Assembly: GCA_035578175.1 (NCBI GenBank)
Contig: JAQMRL010000004.1
Coordinates: 74,625,901 to 74,689,900, forward strand
DNA length: 64,000 bases
From: Catonia carolina
Taxonomy: Eukaryota > Arthropoda > Insecta > Hemiptera > Achilidae
Direction: 5' to 3'
Position 1 is the first letter of the stretch. The number at the start of each line of letters is the position of its first letter. The notes beneath the pieces are model-generated. The model saw only the letters and a list, made by a program, of their open reading frames with translations. It searched no databases and was not told the DNA's origin. Position numbers and translations under genes: made by a program. This document shows positions 1 to 9,473 of this stretch, piece after piece.

Positions 1-154
1 CCAGAGCGATTCTGATAATCAAATAGTTTGGATAATCAAACATGCTAAATACTGTAATTTGATCCACTGTACCGTAATAATGTAATATAACCTAACTGTT
101 AACTAGGTTAATAAAGGCTAACAAGATTAATAAAGTCCTCAAGCTATATATAAT
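1..154. other. AT-rich intronic sequence
   Basis: Probably PPM1G intron, because the gene's N-terminal exons are missing from the window. I see only AT-rich sequence and short repeats of GGATAATCAAA. Confidence 0.4.
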
Positions 155-474
155 TCCGTTTCTTATCACATGGTCAGCCAATTAAATTACTGAATCATTT
201 AAGAACAGAAAAACTAGAGGTGTAAAAGACACTTAATCAGAATTATCTCCTCTGAAAGTGATGAATTTCATTATACAGCCAGACCGTGTGGTGAATGAAG
301 TGAAGGTGTCATTTACAGAGTGGAAAACATGTGCTTTTCAGAGGGCCCGGCATGCTGATAAGTGTACTTTTTCACCCAGTGAGGAAGGCAATTGTAAACT
401 TCTTCACTCCATGTTTTAGTTAGTAAAACCTCTACAGGTTCAAACCAGCCTTTCGGCTGATGACATAAACAACA
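155..474 (+). repeat. Family B dispersed repeat, copy 1 (5'-truncated)
   Basis: Family B is a repeat of about 390 bp found seven times here. It runs from GCCCATAACAGACAGGTGGA through ATCACATGGTCAGCCAATTA and GGCATGCTGATAAG to a conserved end, AACCAGCCTTTCGGCTGATG. This copy lacks the first ~65 bp. On the opposite strand the end forms a CAGCC-GAAA-GGCTG hairpin followed by GGTTTGAACC, which resembles a pol III B box, so a SINE is plausible. It has no protein-coding capacity. Confidence 0.75.
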
Positions 475-735
475 AAGGCTAACATAAACTTTAATTAAAA
501 AAAATATATTGCAAGTGTAGAACACTAAAGATTATAAAAAAGAAAAATACAGAATTTCAAAACTGAATAAATTAACAAAATAAACTACGGCCTTTTTTAA
601 ATCTTGAATTTTCTTTTTAACTAAGACTGGACATATTGTAGCGGCAACATCTCTTTTTTTTTTTTTTTAATAACGATGCTTCAGTAGCGCTGAATTCTGG
701 CTGTCGTTCGCATAGCATTGTAGATTCTAGGACAG

Positions 736-932
736 AAAAGGCTTCTGTGTTGTTTTTTTCTTTTTGGGTTTAACGTCCGACTGTTCTGCAATTACTGCGA
801 ATGCAGACGGTGAAGGATGAAATGATATTTTGTAACGTATGAAAATATGCCGTGCCTGAATGGGATTCGAACCCAAGACCGCATGATGAGAGGCGAGCAC
901 GTTACCAACTACGCCAATGCGGCGTAGTTGGT
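736..932 (-). repeat. tRNA-derived SINE, family A copy 1
   Basis: On the - strand the copy reads ATTGGCGTAGTTGGTAACG (A-box region), then TTGGGTTCGAATCCCATTC (B box), then CAGGCACGGCATATTTTCAT, a body with CACCGTCTGCAT, and an A-rich tail. Four other copies share this order. At its tRNA end it carries an inverted duplication at 904-932 with 12-bp arms. It is a SINE, not a functional tRNA gene, since an acceptor-stem match is lacking. Confidence 0.85.
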
Positions 933-935
933 CTG

Positions 936-1269
936 TGTGAGTAAATATGTATTGTTTTCTACTTATGGTGATTTGGATAATCAACGTTCCTATGCATTTG
1001 TTTAGGGCAAGAGAAAGTAAAAATTATGTAATACCGTGTAGCCTTTGTTACCGAGGAAGCTCTGACGTTATAGATAGTTACTTTAACAGAATTATTGGAA
1101 GTGTATTGTGTAAAGATTCTGGGAAAAGTCTGGCAACAATAAAACAATACAAAACTGTAATATAATAATAGGGTATTGTATTAGAAATATGTTAGGCATT
1201 TGCAGTTATCCTGGTAGATATAATAATTGTCTTACATCAATATTCGCTTTTTTCATATATTCAACTGTT
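936..1269. other. Unassigned intronic sequence
   Basis: I see no exon, repeat family or terminal repeats here. Short open frames on both strands have no recognisable product. Confidence 0.4.
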
Positions 1270-1375
1270 TTATACATTACTGCTTATGCAAACGATGAAA
1301 AGTGACAGACCTGACTAGAAATTGAACCGAGGACCCCTGTTATTGGAGCCAGTTGTACTGACCACCACTTTTTTT
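1270..1375 (-). repeat. tRNA-derived SINE, family C fragment
   Basis: On the - strand a B-box-like GGTTCAATTTC is followed by TAGTCAGGTCTG and a CATCGTTTGCATAAGCAGTA tail, the same order as the SINE at 9300-9455. It is degenerate and has lost part of the tRNA head. Confidence 0.5.
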
Positions 1376-1489
1376 TTTTTTTGAGGCCACATTGGATCGC
1401 TGAGCCAATCAATTTCTAGTGTTCTTCGGATAACGTATTGGTCTAGCCTTTCGGTTTTGTCAGTACTTTTTGAGACGGTCCGATCTTAG

Positions 1490-1960
1490 TTTCTGTATCT
1501 CATCTGTAACCTCTACCGTGTGTCTCTCTTGCTTTTCCCCAATAAAATCTATGTATTTTGAGAGTACTGTTTATTTTTTTCTTGTCAAACACGTCTTCAA
1601 TTGCCAGTTCAATTTCATTGAGATCCCTCTTAATCTCTTCAATGTATTTTCCCATAATCTTCCTGTTCAATTTCCTGAGGATCAGTTGTTTCAATATTCT
1701 ATCATTCGGAATTCTTAAAATGTGGAAAAATTAGGAAATCCTCCTTTTCTTCATCACGCTTATAATCGGATCAATTTCCTTATAAACAGTTTTATTAGAA
1801 GGAATTCGCCGTATCCCCTTTTTTTTATAATTCTGCGTTCTGTTTTAAGAAGTTGGTTAGTTTTAGCTTCATTCTTAATTTGGAAAACAGTTTCACCGGC
1901 GTAAAGCCCCTCTGAGAGAACAAATGTTTTGTAGTGACAGATTTTGGCATGCATTGAAAG
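1490..1960 (-). pseudogene. Decayed non-LTR retrotransposon reverse transcriptase C-terminus
   Basis: On the - strand the frames read KICHYKTFVLSEGLYAGET followed, after frame breaks, by KRDLNEIELAIEDVFDK and WGKARETHGRGYR. The first block matches KIRHYETVIRPEALYGAET of the better-preserved copy at 12536-13192. In insect endonuclease-reverse transcriptases this is the region after the polymerase palm. Frameshifts make it non-functional. The remnant is old and lies in a PPM1G intron. Confidence 0.6.
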
Positions 1961-2390
1961 GCATATTTTATTGTACGTTTGCCAGGTTATACCTTTTGCT
2001 TTGGAAGTTTTGTTTTGCCAAGTGGATTTTACTTTTAGATTGCAGTCGATGATGCACTATTCGGAATATAATATGTAATTGTATGTAGTTAATAAACTAA
2101 TCTACTTACAACTGTGAAAAATAATATATAAGTAGGTTCTCTTTTTTAATGGATGTCTTAGAGAGGTGAGCAACTTATGCAGCTGAAATAGTAATAAAGC
2201 TCCATATAATTTTCACTTTCGGCCACCTATTTTGTGTGTGGTTGAAGGCTTCTATTTTTACGAAAAAATAAAATAGCACAGGAATGATACATTGTTTCAG
2301 CTATAAAAGTGTGAAAACAGTCTGTGAAAAGTGGCCATCATACAAGGTGACAGGTTTTACTGTGATAATAAAGAAAATTTTTTCATACAG
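1961..2390. other. PPM1G intron upstream of the first visible exon
   Basis: AT-rich, with a pyrimidine-rich end and acceptor at 2389-2390. No repeat family is recognised. Confidence 0.5.
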
Positions 2391-2835
2391 GTGCTGATGG
2401 AGAAGTGAGCAGCTCTAGCGGTTCTTCAAAGGTTTTGACAAATGGCGATATCGATGTAAATGGTGATATCAGTGATGAGGTAAATGGCGAGTCATCAGAA
2501 GCTGGTAGTAGTGGCGATAAATGCAACGGAGAAACAGCAGTTAAAAAAACAGATGCAGCTGGTGGTGGTAGCAGCAGCAGCGGAATTGCTGCCAGTAGCA
2601 GTGGTAGCGCAAAAGATGATCTCCCAGATAGCTCTAGTCAATCACAAAGCGAAGATAAAAATGTATCCAGTTCAAACGGTGAAGTTAACGACGATAAGTT
2701 ATCTAGCAGTATTCCCAATTCGAAAGAATTCGGTAAAAGAAGTGTTACTCTAACAAGGAAATTACTTTGTTCGCCCGGAGAAGATAGCGATTCGGATTCT
2801 GACGATGAAAATTTTGAAGGGGAAGCACCGGAAAG
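2391..2835 (+). CDS. PPM1G: PPM1G-like protein phosphatase, Ser/Glu-rich spacer exon
   Basis: This is an internal exon of a metal-dependent PP2C-family serine/threonine phosphatase, nuclear PPM1G in other animals, which acts on splicing factors and histones. It begins after a good acceptor (tttcatacag) and ends at a GT donor at 2836. The frame enters with 2 nt of a split codon and leaves with 2 nt, which join exactly to the next exon (5084). The roughly 148 codons are low in complexity: Ser/Gly/Asn-rich, then SRNSK-like basic residues and a closing acidic run (GEDSDSDSDDENFEGEAPE). PPM1G proteins carry such an acidic insert splitting the catalytic domain; this one is Ser-rich before it turns acidic. 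The N-terminal catalytic motifs (GWRxxMED, DGHGG) are not in the window, so earlier exons must lie to the left. Identity rests on the downstream exons. Confidence 0.85.
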
Positions 2836-2934
2836 GTTTGTAAAGTTTTCATCCTTTTTCTCTTTGAAAGTAAAAATGTTACTGTCGTGAATACTTACGT
2901 TTCATTTCATTAGTTTCCGTGATGTGTCAATACC

Positions 2935-3180
2935 TCGAGAGCACAGCCTCCTCCCGTGAATTTCCTGAGTCTTGCCTCATCTTGTAGAGGTTAAATAATT
3001 TTGTAGAGAATATAATTTTATTAATAAAAATTATAGTAGCTGTTCTTGAGAAAATTGCAAAAAAAATGAAAAATTGTATGAATAACTTGCATTCCAGTTG
3101 ACAGATTTTGATAAAAATGTTTATGTGGGTCTCCTCCTGATACCCAACTTAATTAAGTTCCAAGTTACAACTTTATATGA
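2935..3180 (-). repeat. HINE-like element, old internal fragment
   Basis: Blocks in the order of the family are visible in reverse: AGCACAGCCTC, CATCTTGTAGAGG, GAGAAAATTGCAAAA, TTGACAGATTTTGATAAAAA. The fragment is far more diverged than the other copies and lacks both ends. Confidence 0.55.
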
Positions 3181-3425
3181 TTTTCTATTGTTATTAAAAA
3201 ACTGTTTTTTCTAGTGGAAATTTGACACGAAACATTACTTTCCTTACCTGCATTTCATATAAGGCCAGAGAAAGTTTGAGAGATGTTCGGTAACAAGACA
3301 AATTAATGAAATGAAAGAAACGGTTCATTCAATTGACAATGAAACTTTTTTAAATTTTGAATCAAAAGTTTTTGATTTATCATTAAATAGTATTTTTTAT
3401 TCCATGAGATTTACATGTGCATATA

Positions 3426-3980
3426 CACTAGGCTCACAACTATCTGGACTCCGTGCAATTTGGCATGGGTCCTTGGTAAAAAAAAGTAATAATGACAAAG
3501 AAAAACGCAAAATACAGTAAATGATGAACGTAAATGACGTTCATCATTTACTGTACTATATTTACTATATTTACTGTTGTACATTTACTGTATTTTGTTT
3601 TATTGTTGCCTTAGAATTGTGTAAATGTTACACTGTACAATTGTATACAGTATTATGTTGTATGATGAATCCTAGGTTTAACATTTTTTCGATCATGTTC
3701 TGTACATCGTATTACTGTATAATAAATTTCAAGGTTCTATAAGTATGAATAACACTGTATATTATATTTATTATGGCTTACCTTACACTACATTAAGCGT
3801 AATCTCCCCTTTACTAATTCCTTTAACTACGCATAAAACGAAAACAAATTAATGTGCCTCACAAGCTATAATATTATTCAGTTATCACTAATCTGTGTGA
3901 ATTACCACATATAAAACCAATTAATTCTTTAACTGGCCTGGGGTACCGCCACGTTAGGCTGGATAGTCGCGAGCCTAGTG
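3426..3980. mobile_element. TA-flanked inverted-repeat element (MITE) with internal hairpin
   Basis: Imperfect terminal repeats are CACTAGGCTCACAACTATC at the left and GATAGTCGCGAGCCTAGTG at the right, both directly flanked by TA, as expected for Tc1/mariner-type insertion. Inside, 3513-3555 is a perfect hairpin with 19-bp arms and a 5-nt loop. No coding capacity is seen. Confidence 0.6.
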
Positions 3981-4070
3981 TATCTTGAATTTTCTTTTAC
4001 GTTCTAAATATTAAGCTGTTCTTTGACTTTGATCCGCCCTGTATATAATTAATATATCAATTGTGATGTA

Positions 4071-4992
4071 CGAGGTGTGGCTATTAAATAACGAGACTGA
4101 CATTGTAAAAGATTTTATTTCAATTTTATACATAATCACTTATTGTCACCTTCAATATACACTCCTTCTCTATCCCTACAAAGCTCCATGCAAATTTTCC
4201 ATTGTTGGAAACAGTGCTGGAAGTCATCTTCTGTCAGCTCCTTCAGGACATGTGCCGCTTTCTCTTTTACAGCTTCCACAGACTCAAATCTTGTCCCTTT
4301 TAATGCAGATTTCACTTAAGCGAACAGGTAGAAGTCACGTGGTGCAAGATCTAGTGAATAAGGTGGATGTTCTAACACTGAGATGCTGTACTTGGCTAGG
4401 AACTTCTTGACAGATAACGCGGAATGAGCTGGTGCATTGTCTTTGTGGAGAACCCATGATTTGTCCTTCCACATTTCAGGGCGTTTTTCCTTACTCTTTG
4501 ACGTAGTTTAAAAAGTACTTCAAGGTTTGATTAATTGTTTGACCTTCAGAAATCCAGTGAAGGTACACAATCCCATGGATATCATAAAAAAACAATCGTC
4601 ATTGCTTTAAATTTTGACTTGCTCATTCGAGCTTTTTTTGGCTCTCTGTGAAGTTCGGCCCTTCCAGTGCATGGATTGGTGCTTCGTTTCCAGATCATAA
4701 ATAAAAAACCATGTTTCATCAAATGTTATTATCTTCTACCTGTTCCCTAAGGTGAAATCTGCATTAAAAGGGACAAGATTTGAGTCTGGAAGCTGTAAAA
4801 GAGTGAAACGGCTCATGTCCTGAAGGAGCTGACAGAAGATGACTTCCAGCACTGTTTCCAACAATGGAAAATTTGCATGGAGCATTGTAGGGATAGAGAA
4901 GGAGTGTATATTGAAGGTGACAATTAGTGATTATGAATAAAATAATAATAAATATTTTTACGTCAGTCTCGTTATTTAATAGCCACACCTCG
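4071..4992 (-). mobile_element. Fold-back mariner, copy a
   Basis: The 922-bp element is flanked by TA, with ends CGAGGTGTGGCTATTAAATA and its inverse. Both ends carry the same ~250-bp segment in inverted orientation: the 3' end of a mariner transposase gene, encoding FESVEAVKEKAAxVLKELTE. The unique centre encodes, on the - strand, part of the transposase with the VLHQDNAPAHSA region. The helix-turn-helix and the first catalytic Asp block have been replaced by the inverted copy of the 3' end. Copies at 28588 and 60866 have the same architecture, so the rearranged form itself was mobilised. It cannot make transposase. It lies in a PPM1G intron. Confidence 0.85.
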
Positions 4993-5083
4993 TATATTTT
5001 TCTCTTTCATTTTTTAGCGTTGTTCATGATTTGTAGTTTTCAGATTGTAGTACTTTTCGGTTAATAACATTTTTGTTTTCTAG

Positions 5084-5234
5084 TAGTGATGATGACGAAG
5101 ATGGTGGTGAAGTTGAGGGCGAAGAAGATGAAGACGATGAGGAGTGTGAAGAAGAGGAAGATGAAGATGATGATGATGATGAAGAAGGAGAGGAAGATAT
5201 AGAATTTGATTATGGAATGCAACACAGTGATGAG
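5084..5234 (+). CDS. PPM1G: PPM1G-like phosphatase, acidic-tract exon
   Basis: The exon follows the acceptor tttgttttctag and ends at GAG before a gtattg donor. One nucleotide completes a Ser codon split with the previous exon, then 50 codons run to phase 0. The peptide is almost entirely Asp/Glu (SDDDEDGGEVEGEEDEDDEE and onward), closing with DIEFDYGMQHSDE. This matches the long acidic stretch that interrupts the PP2C domain of PPM1G and is thought to serve substrate binding. The GAN repeats could be mistaken for a microsatellite, but conserved splice sites and phase continuity on both sides show a real exon. Confidence 0.85.
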
Positions 5235-5297
5235 GTATTGATTGAGTTAATTGATCAATGATTATATTTTTCTCCTTTACTATCTAATTAACATTAA

Positions 5298-5724
5298 GGG
5301 GGTAGTCAACCTAGATAATGAAAATCAAAACTTCTGGCTATAATTTATCATTATTTATTTTAAATGAAAGAGTAATTTACTAGTAATGATCTACCACTTG
5401 AACCAAGCCAAAAAATTAATTACAGCCACTAATATAAGGGTGAGGTTGGAAAAGCGGGCTTTTACGGGGAATCAAATACATCAGGAACCAAGAAATTTAT
5501 CAACATGATTCTTATGCTAAAAAATATGGAAAATTTCTCTCTTTTATCTGTTGTATGCGCTTGTATGTATTTTTTCTTACAAAAAATTTATTAAAAAAAC
5601 CATATTTTCAAAAACATTTATTTTATTTATTCACAAATTATTTTTTAACTAAATCCCTATTAAGGTTTTTGTAATAATCATTCCACAGATAATAGAGCAA
5701 GATCTTCTTGAGTTGACTACCCCC
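5298..5724. mobile_element. TTAA-flanked MITE, piggyBac-like
   Basis: Perfect 13-bp terminal inverted repeats (GGGGGTAGTCAAC / GTTGACTACCCCC) are each directly flanked by TTAA, the target site duplicated by piggyBac transposases. The 427-bp AT-rich interior has no coding capacity. It lies in a PPM1G intron. Confidence 0.7.
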
Positions 5725-6265
5725 TTAACATTCTCACTGCTAAACAGCTGATACAAAGTGCAGCCCCTTTGGTAAAATTTTTCTTTCGTAAAAAAGGATA
5801 AGCCTTTTCCATCACCGAGAAGGTGTGTGGTAAATAGTGCAAGTTTTAATGTACATGTTTTTTTCTTAATTATCTGGGTTTAATGAAGAAAGAAGTTCAT
5901 GATAAACTGAAAACTGTTTTAAGTTTTGAAATGACTACCCAATTAAACTATGAAAAACATAATAATTTTGTACCTGGATGATTTTTAAGGATAATCTTAG
6001 CATTATCTTCAGTTGATCATAAATTAGAAACTACTTGTAGTTTTATCAGTTTTTAAGATAAAATTTTATATAATTTCACATTATTATGGAACATTTTTTA
6101 AAAATAATAACTTTCGCTTAGCTAGTTCAAAAGTATTTACAAGAGCAAGGTTCTGTGTACTAGACACCGAAATTCTATTCATTACTCGCATAAATAATTT
6201 TTTTATTAGTTTGTTAGAACTAATATTGGGTGTTGTTGCCTATTACAGTGAAATCCATCAATTAA

Positions 6266-7188
6266 CCCTTTTGTCACAGACTGTTTCTTGTAAAACAGAA
6301 GAATTGTGAAAATCAAAATACGCTCTCAAAACAACTGTTTTATCTAATGTCATTACTGATGAAAAATACTGTTGATTCATATAATACGTATGCCCCTTTT
6401 AAATATAATAACATGAAAATCGTGTCATAATTCTTTGCATTAGGGGCACAAAATTTTCATCGCGAACATTTTTGTTTACTTTAGATTTTTTACTATAACG
6501 AGCTTAAATTTCAGTTCAGCAAAAAAATTTATAAAACATGTTTTGTAGAAAAGAGTTAACTGAATAAATGTATATTTTTCATTTAAATTTCCATAAATAT
6601 TTGAGTAAGTTACAGAATGTTCAAAATGAGTACATTTTGGAAGGTGAAGGGATGGTATTTTACATTCTTTACGGTGACGTAACAGACCCATTATTACATT
6701 TCGGTTACAGCTGTAACGAAATCAATGTAGTAAATTCTTTTCTGTACAACAACGTTTTTTGAAAAAATCTGTACGTGCCGTTAGTGGAAAGCCGTTACAA
6801 TTCTCTTGCAACCTTGCAAAACGTTGAATATTTTGACTCTGTGATGGTAAACCCCCTCGTGAACAGTAAAATGAACTTGTCTAACACCATCAAGGGCAAA
6901 TTCCGTAACAGAATCATCATAGCTTCAACACAAACTAAAGAACATACATGTATGTTGACTTACACACGACCTGCACGGACTTCCATTCAAAACAAACAAT
7001 CAATGCTACCTACACACTATAGAGAGAATAAAACATTTTCCTTCTATGATATTTTATTTCTGAAAACACTATCAGATGCATGAAAGAATTCCCTACAAGA
7101 AAAGTACAATATTTACCGGTCTCCGATTTATATTGACCTTGCAGAAGCACGTTTTATCGCCCCACCCATAATCCATTCAGGAACAGGG
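6266..7188. mobile_element. TTAA-flanked non-autonomous element, copy 1
   Basis: The element begins CCCTTTTG after TTAA and ends AACAGGG before TTAA, like piggyBac ends. It is homologous over its length to 50512-51492, sharing blocks such as ACAACTGTTTTATCTAATGT and TTTACATTCTTTACGGTGA. No transposase-like frame is conserved between the two copies, so it is probably a non-autonomous derivative. Confidence 0.65.
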
Positions 7189-7393
7189 TTAATACACCCA
7201 CAGTTAATACAATTTCCCATTGTACGCAGGTTTTATGAAGTCTTTAGGTTGAAAGTTATGAATATTCAATTGAAATTGGAAGCACGTTCTGCAATAGTTC
7301 AACTACTTTTGTGTCTGGGTTAAATAATAATTGTTTTTATTTTGCCAACAATATTTATGATTAGTTGTTAATATTGTGTTGAATATGTTTTAG

Positions 7394-7628
7394 CCTGGTT
7401 CTGACAGTGGGTGTACCGCAGTAGTCGCTTTACTTAAAGGAAAAGATCTGTTTGTAGCTAACGCAGGCGATTCACGATGCGTTGTTTGTCGAGATGGTCA
7501 AGCGATTGAAATGAGTATAGATCACAAACCGGAAGATCAAATAGAAAAGGATAGAATAATGGCTGCCGGCGGTAAAGTTTCTAAAGACGGTAGAGTTAAC
7601 GGTGGTCTTAATCTTTCTAGAGCGTTAG
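7394..7628 (+). CDS. PPM1G: PPM1G-like phosphatase, central catalytic exon
   Basis: The exon begins after tatgttttag and ends with a single G before gtaagt. It encodes the second half of the PP2C fold: [14 protein letters not shown], then [25 protein letters not shown], and [21 protein letters not shown]. GSDSGxTAVVAL and NAGDSR are classic PP2C motifs. The [13 protein letters not shown](I/L)GD stretch is close to PPM1G in particular and sets it apart from PPM1A/B. No stop or frameshift is present. The terminal G joins the next exon to make the Gly of the SRALGDH motif. Confidence 0.95.
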
Positions 7629-8660
7629 GTAAGTCATTTTTCTATATTCGTTTTACATTGTACGTAATGTTTGTGTGTTGGCTTTATCGTGTTGTATTTA
7701 TTTCAAAAATGGTTGGAAAGCTGCATTGTCTTTCTCAGAAGTATAACTTCATATCCACTATAGTAATAAGAAAATTGAATATAAACCAAGGGTTAAAATT
7801 TATACTTCTAAATCACATTACAGGTTAAAACTGTTTATTTGCAAGAAGTAATCTCAGAAGCTACATAACCAAATTTCAAAAAATTATTGTATTGTTGGAA
7901 GCTTAGAGCTTCCTGAGTAACGTGGGTTATTTGGAGAGAAAAAAAACTGATAAGTAAACTGAAGTTTTCTTTTATTTTATTTGTTTGGTGTAAGGGCGTT
8001 AAAGAAGCTCAGTTCTTTTATCTACCCATTCTGTTGTGTATAAAGTACTGTATTATCCAGATATCAGGTATGTACTGTACCACTTTACAGTGCGTCATCA
8101 TTCTATACATCTCTTTATTTTTAAAAAAAATTTGAAATTATTACGGTTACAGATATTAAAAAATTAATGTCTTAAAGAGATTGTATAATTAATTAAGAAA
8201 TTGAGTTTGCTTACTTTTCCCCATAACATTTAGTTATTTCTCCCCCACCTTTGGTGATTCTTACTGATGTATAAAAGAATTCCTGTCCCAGTATTAGTAG
8301 ATTTTATTTGTAGTTACAATTTTGCATTCAACATGTAGGGTTGTGGTGAGAAGTTGAGGGCTTCTAAAGTTTAATTTGTCATAAAATGCACCAAGTGGGG
8401 TTTGCTAGTTTATCATAAAAAAAATTACGTTAATTTTTCTTGACATTGCAAAATTCATGTAATGATTCGAATATCGCCCAACAAATTCATGTATTCTATC
8501 TACAAGTTGTTTCATTTTTATTTACTACATGGCATCAGCTGTTTAACCCTTGTGCGACTGATAGGTTTGAGAATATTAACTCTTCGAACACTAATTCCGA
8601 GATAGCGCCGATAGACTTGGCTTCTTTTATCCAAAAAATGAGACGTTAAGAAAACTAAAA
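7629..8660. other. PPM1G intron, unassigned part
   Basis: AT-rich sequence without recognisable repeats. Open frames here are short and lack family resemblance. Confidence 0.4.
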
Positions 8661-8995
8661 ATGGCATGGTTCCACTGCCCCATGCACCTTACTCGCCTGC
8701 CCTGGCTCTGTGCGACTTTTTCTTATTTCCACGCATGAAAAGGGACATTAAAGGACACAGATTTGACAACGTTGAAGTGACAAGAAAAAACCAGGGAGGA
8801 GCTGTCAGCCATTTCTAAAGATTACTACAAAAAATGTTTTGAACAGTGGAAGCACCGGCGGGATAAATGTATTTGTTGTAATAGAGAGTATTTTGAAGGG
8901 TTGTTTTGTAGTTTTTAGGTTGTTTTGTAAAATAATTAAAAATAAATAGCTTTTGAAAAATAATTCCGGTTTCTTTTGGGTACCTCATATATGTT
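8661..8995 (+). pseudogene. Mariner transposase 3' remnant
   Basis: The + strand encodes HAPYSPALALCDFFLFPRMK and RDIKGHRFDNVEVTRK, then breaks. This is the third catalytic motif region (YSPDLAPCDFxLFP) of mariner transposases with its Asp changed to Ala in YSPAL. A terminal sequence (CCGGTTTCTTTTGGGTACC) follows. The 5' part is absent. It lies 50 bp upstream of a PPM1G exon. Confidence 0.7.
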
Positions 8996-9045
8996 GCTTG
9001 ATCCTTAATAGTGGCTCTTTTGACTAAAAATTGTTCTTTTGACAG

Positions 9046-9266
9046 GTGATCATACGTACAAACAAGTAACAACTTTACCGGCTACAGAACAGATGATTAC
9101 AGCATTACCTGATATTAAGAAATTAGAAATCGATCCAGTTAAAGATGAATTCATAGTACTCGCTTGCGACGGTATCTGGAATTTTATGTCTAGCCAAGAC
9201 GTTGTCGACTTCATTAGGCCGAGGTTAAATGAGAAGAGAGAGAAAATCTCTACTATTTGTGAAGAG
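9046..9266 (+). CDS. PPM1G: PPM1G-like phosphatase, metal-site exon
   Basis: The exon begins after tgttcttttgacag and ends GAAGAG before gtaaag. The split Gly codon is completed, giving GDHTYKQVTTLPATEQMITALPDIKKLEI, then EFIVLACDGIWNFMSSQDVVDFI. The Asp of ACDGIWN is one of the metal-binding residues of PP2C enzymes, and TLPATEQMITALPDIK aligns with the PPM1G motif LPPEEQMISALPDIK. The exon ends in phase 0 after KISTICEE, which leads into LFDHCLAPD of the last exon. A tRNA-derived SINE begins only about 35 bp into the following intron. Confidence 0.95.
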
Positions 9267-9299
9267 GTAAAGTAAATTGTCTCTTTTTATTTTAATATT

Positions 9300-9455
9300 T
9301 ACGCCGGCCCTTTGGTATAGTGGTTATGCAACTGACTTCTACGCCAGGATCCCAAGTTTGTTTCCCGATCAGGTCTGGCATTTTTTCATCCTCATTCACC
9401 GTCTGCATTAGCATAAATTGCAGAACAGTCAGATGTTAAACCAAAAAAATTGAAA
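9300..9455 (+). repeat. tRNA-derived SINE, family C
   Basis: An A-box-like TGGTATAGTGGTTATGCAAC and a degenerate B box (AGTTTGTTTCCCG) are followed by CAGGTCTGGCATTTTTTCAT. The tail, CACCGTCTGCATTAGC then GCAGAACAGTC, is shared with family A. The tRNA head differs from that of family A, so the two families share a 3' body. It ends in an A-rich tail. Confidence 0.7.
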
Positions 9456-9473
9456 AATAAATATTTAAAACTT

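Noticed and set aside
2484..2753. Alternative frame over the PPM1G Ser-rich exon
   Set aside because: Only the frame continuing through the splice sites into the acidic exon keeps phase with the catalytic exons.
4063..4410. 115-codon + strand frame
   Set aside because: It is the antisense of the inverted mariner 3' end; WLLNNET-type peptides are translations of the terminal repeat.
5073..5261. Acidic GAN-rich stretch as a pure microsatellite
   Set aside because: It has exact splice sites with matching phases on both sides and fits the acidic insert of PPM1G.
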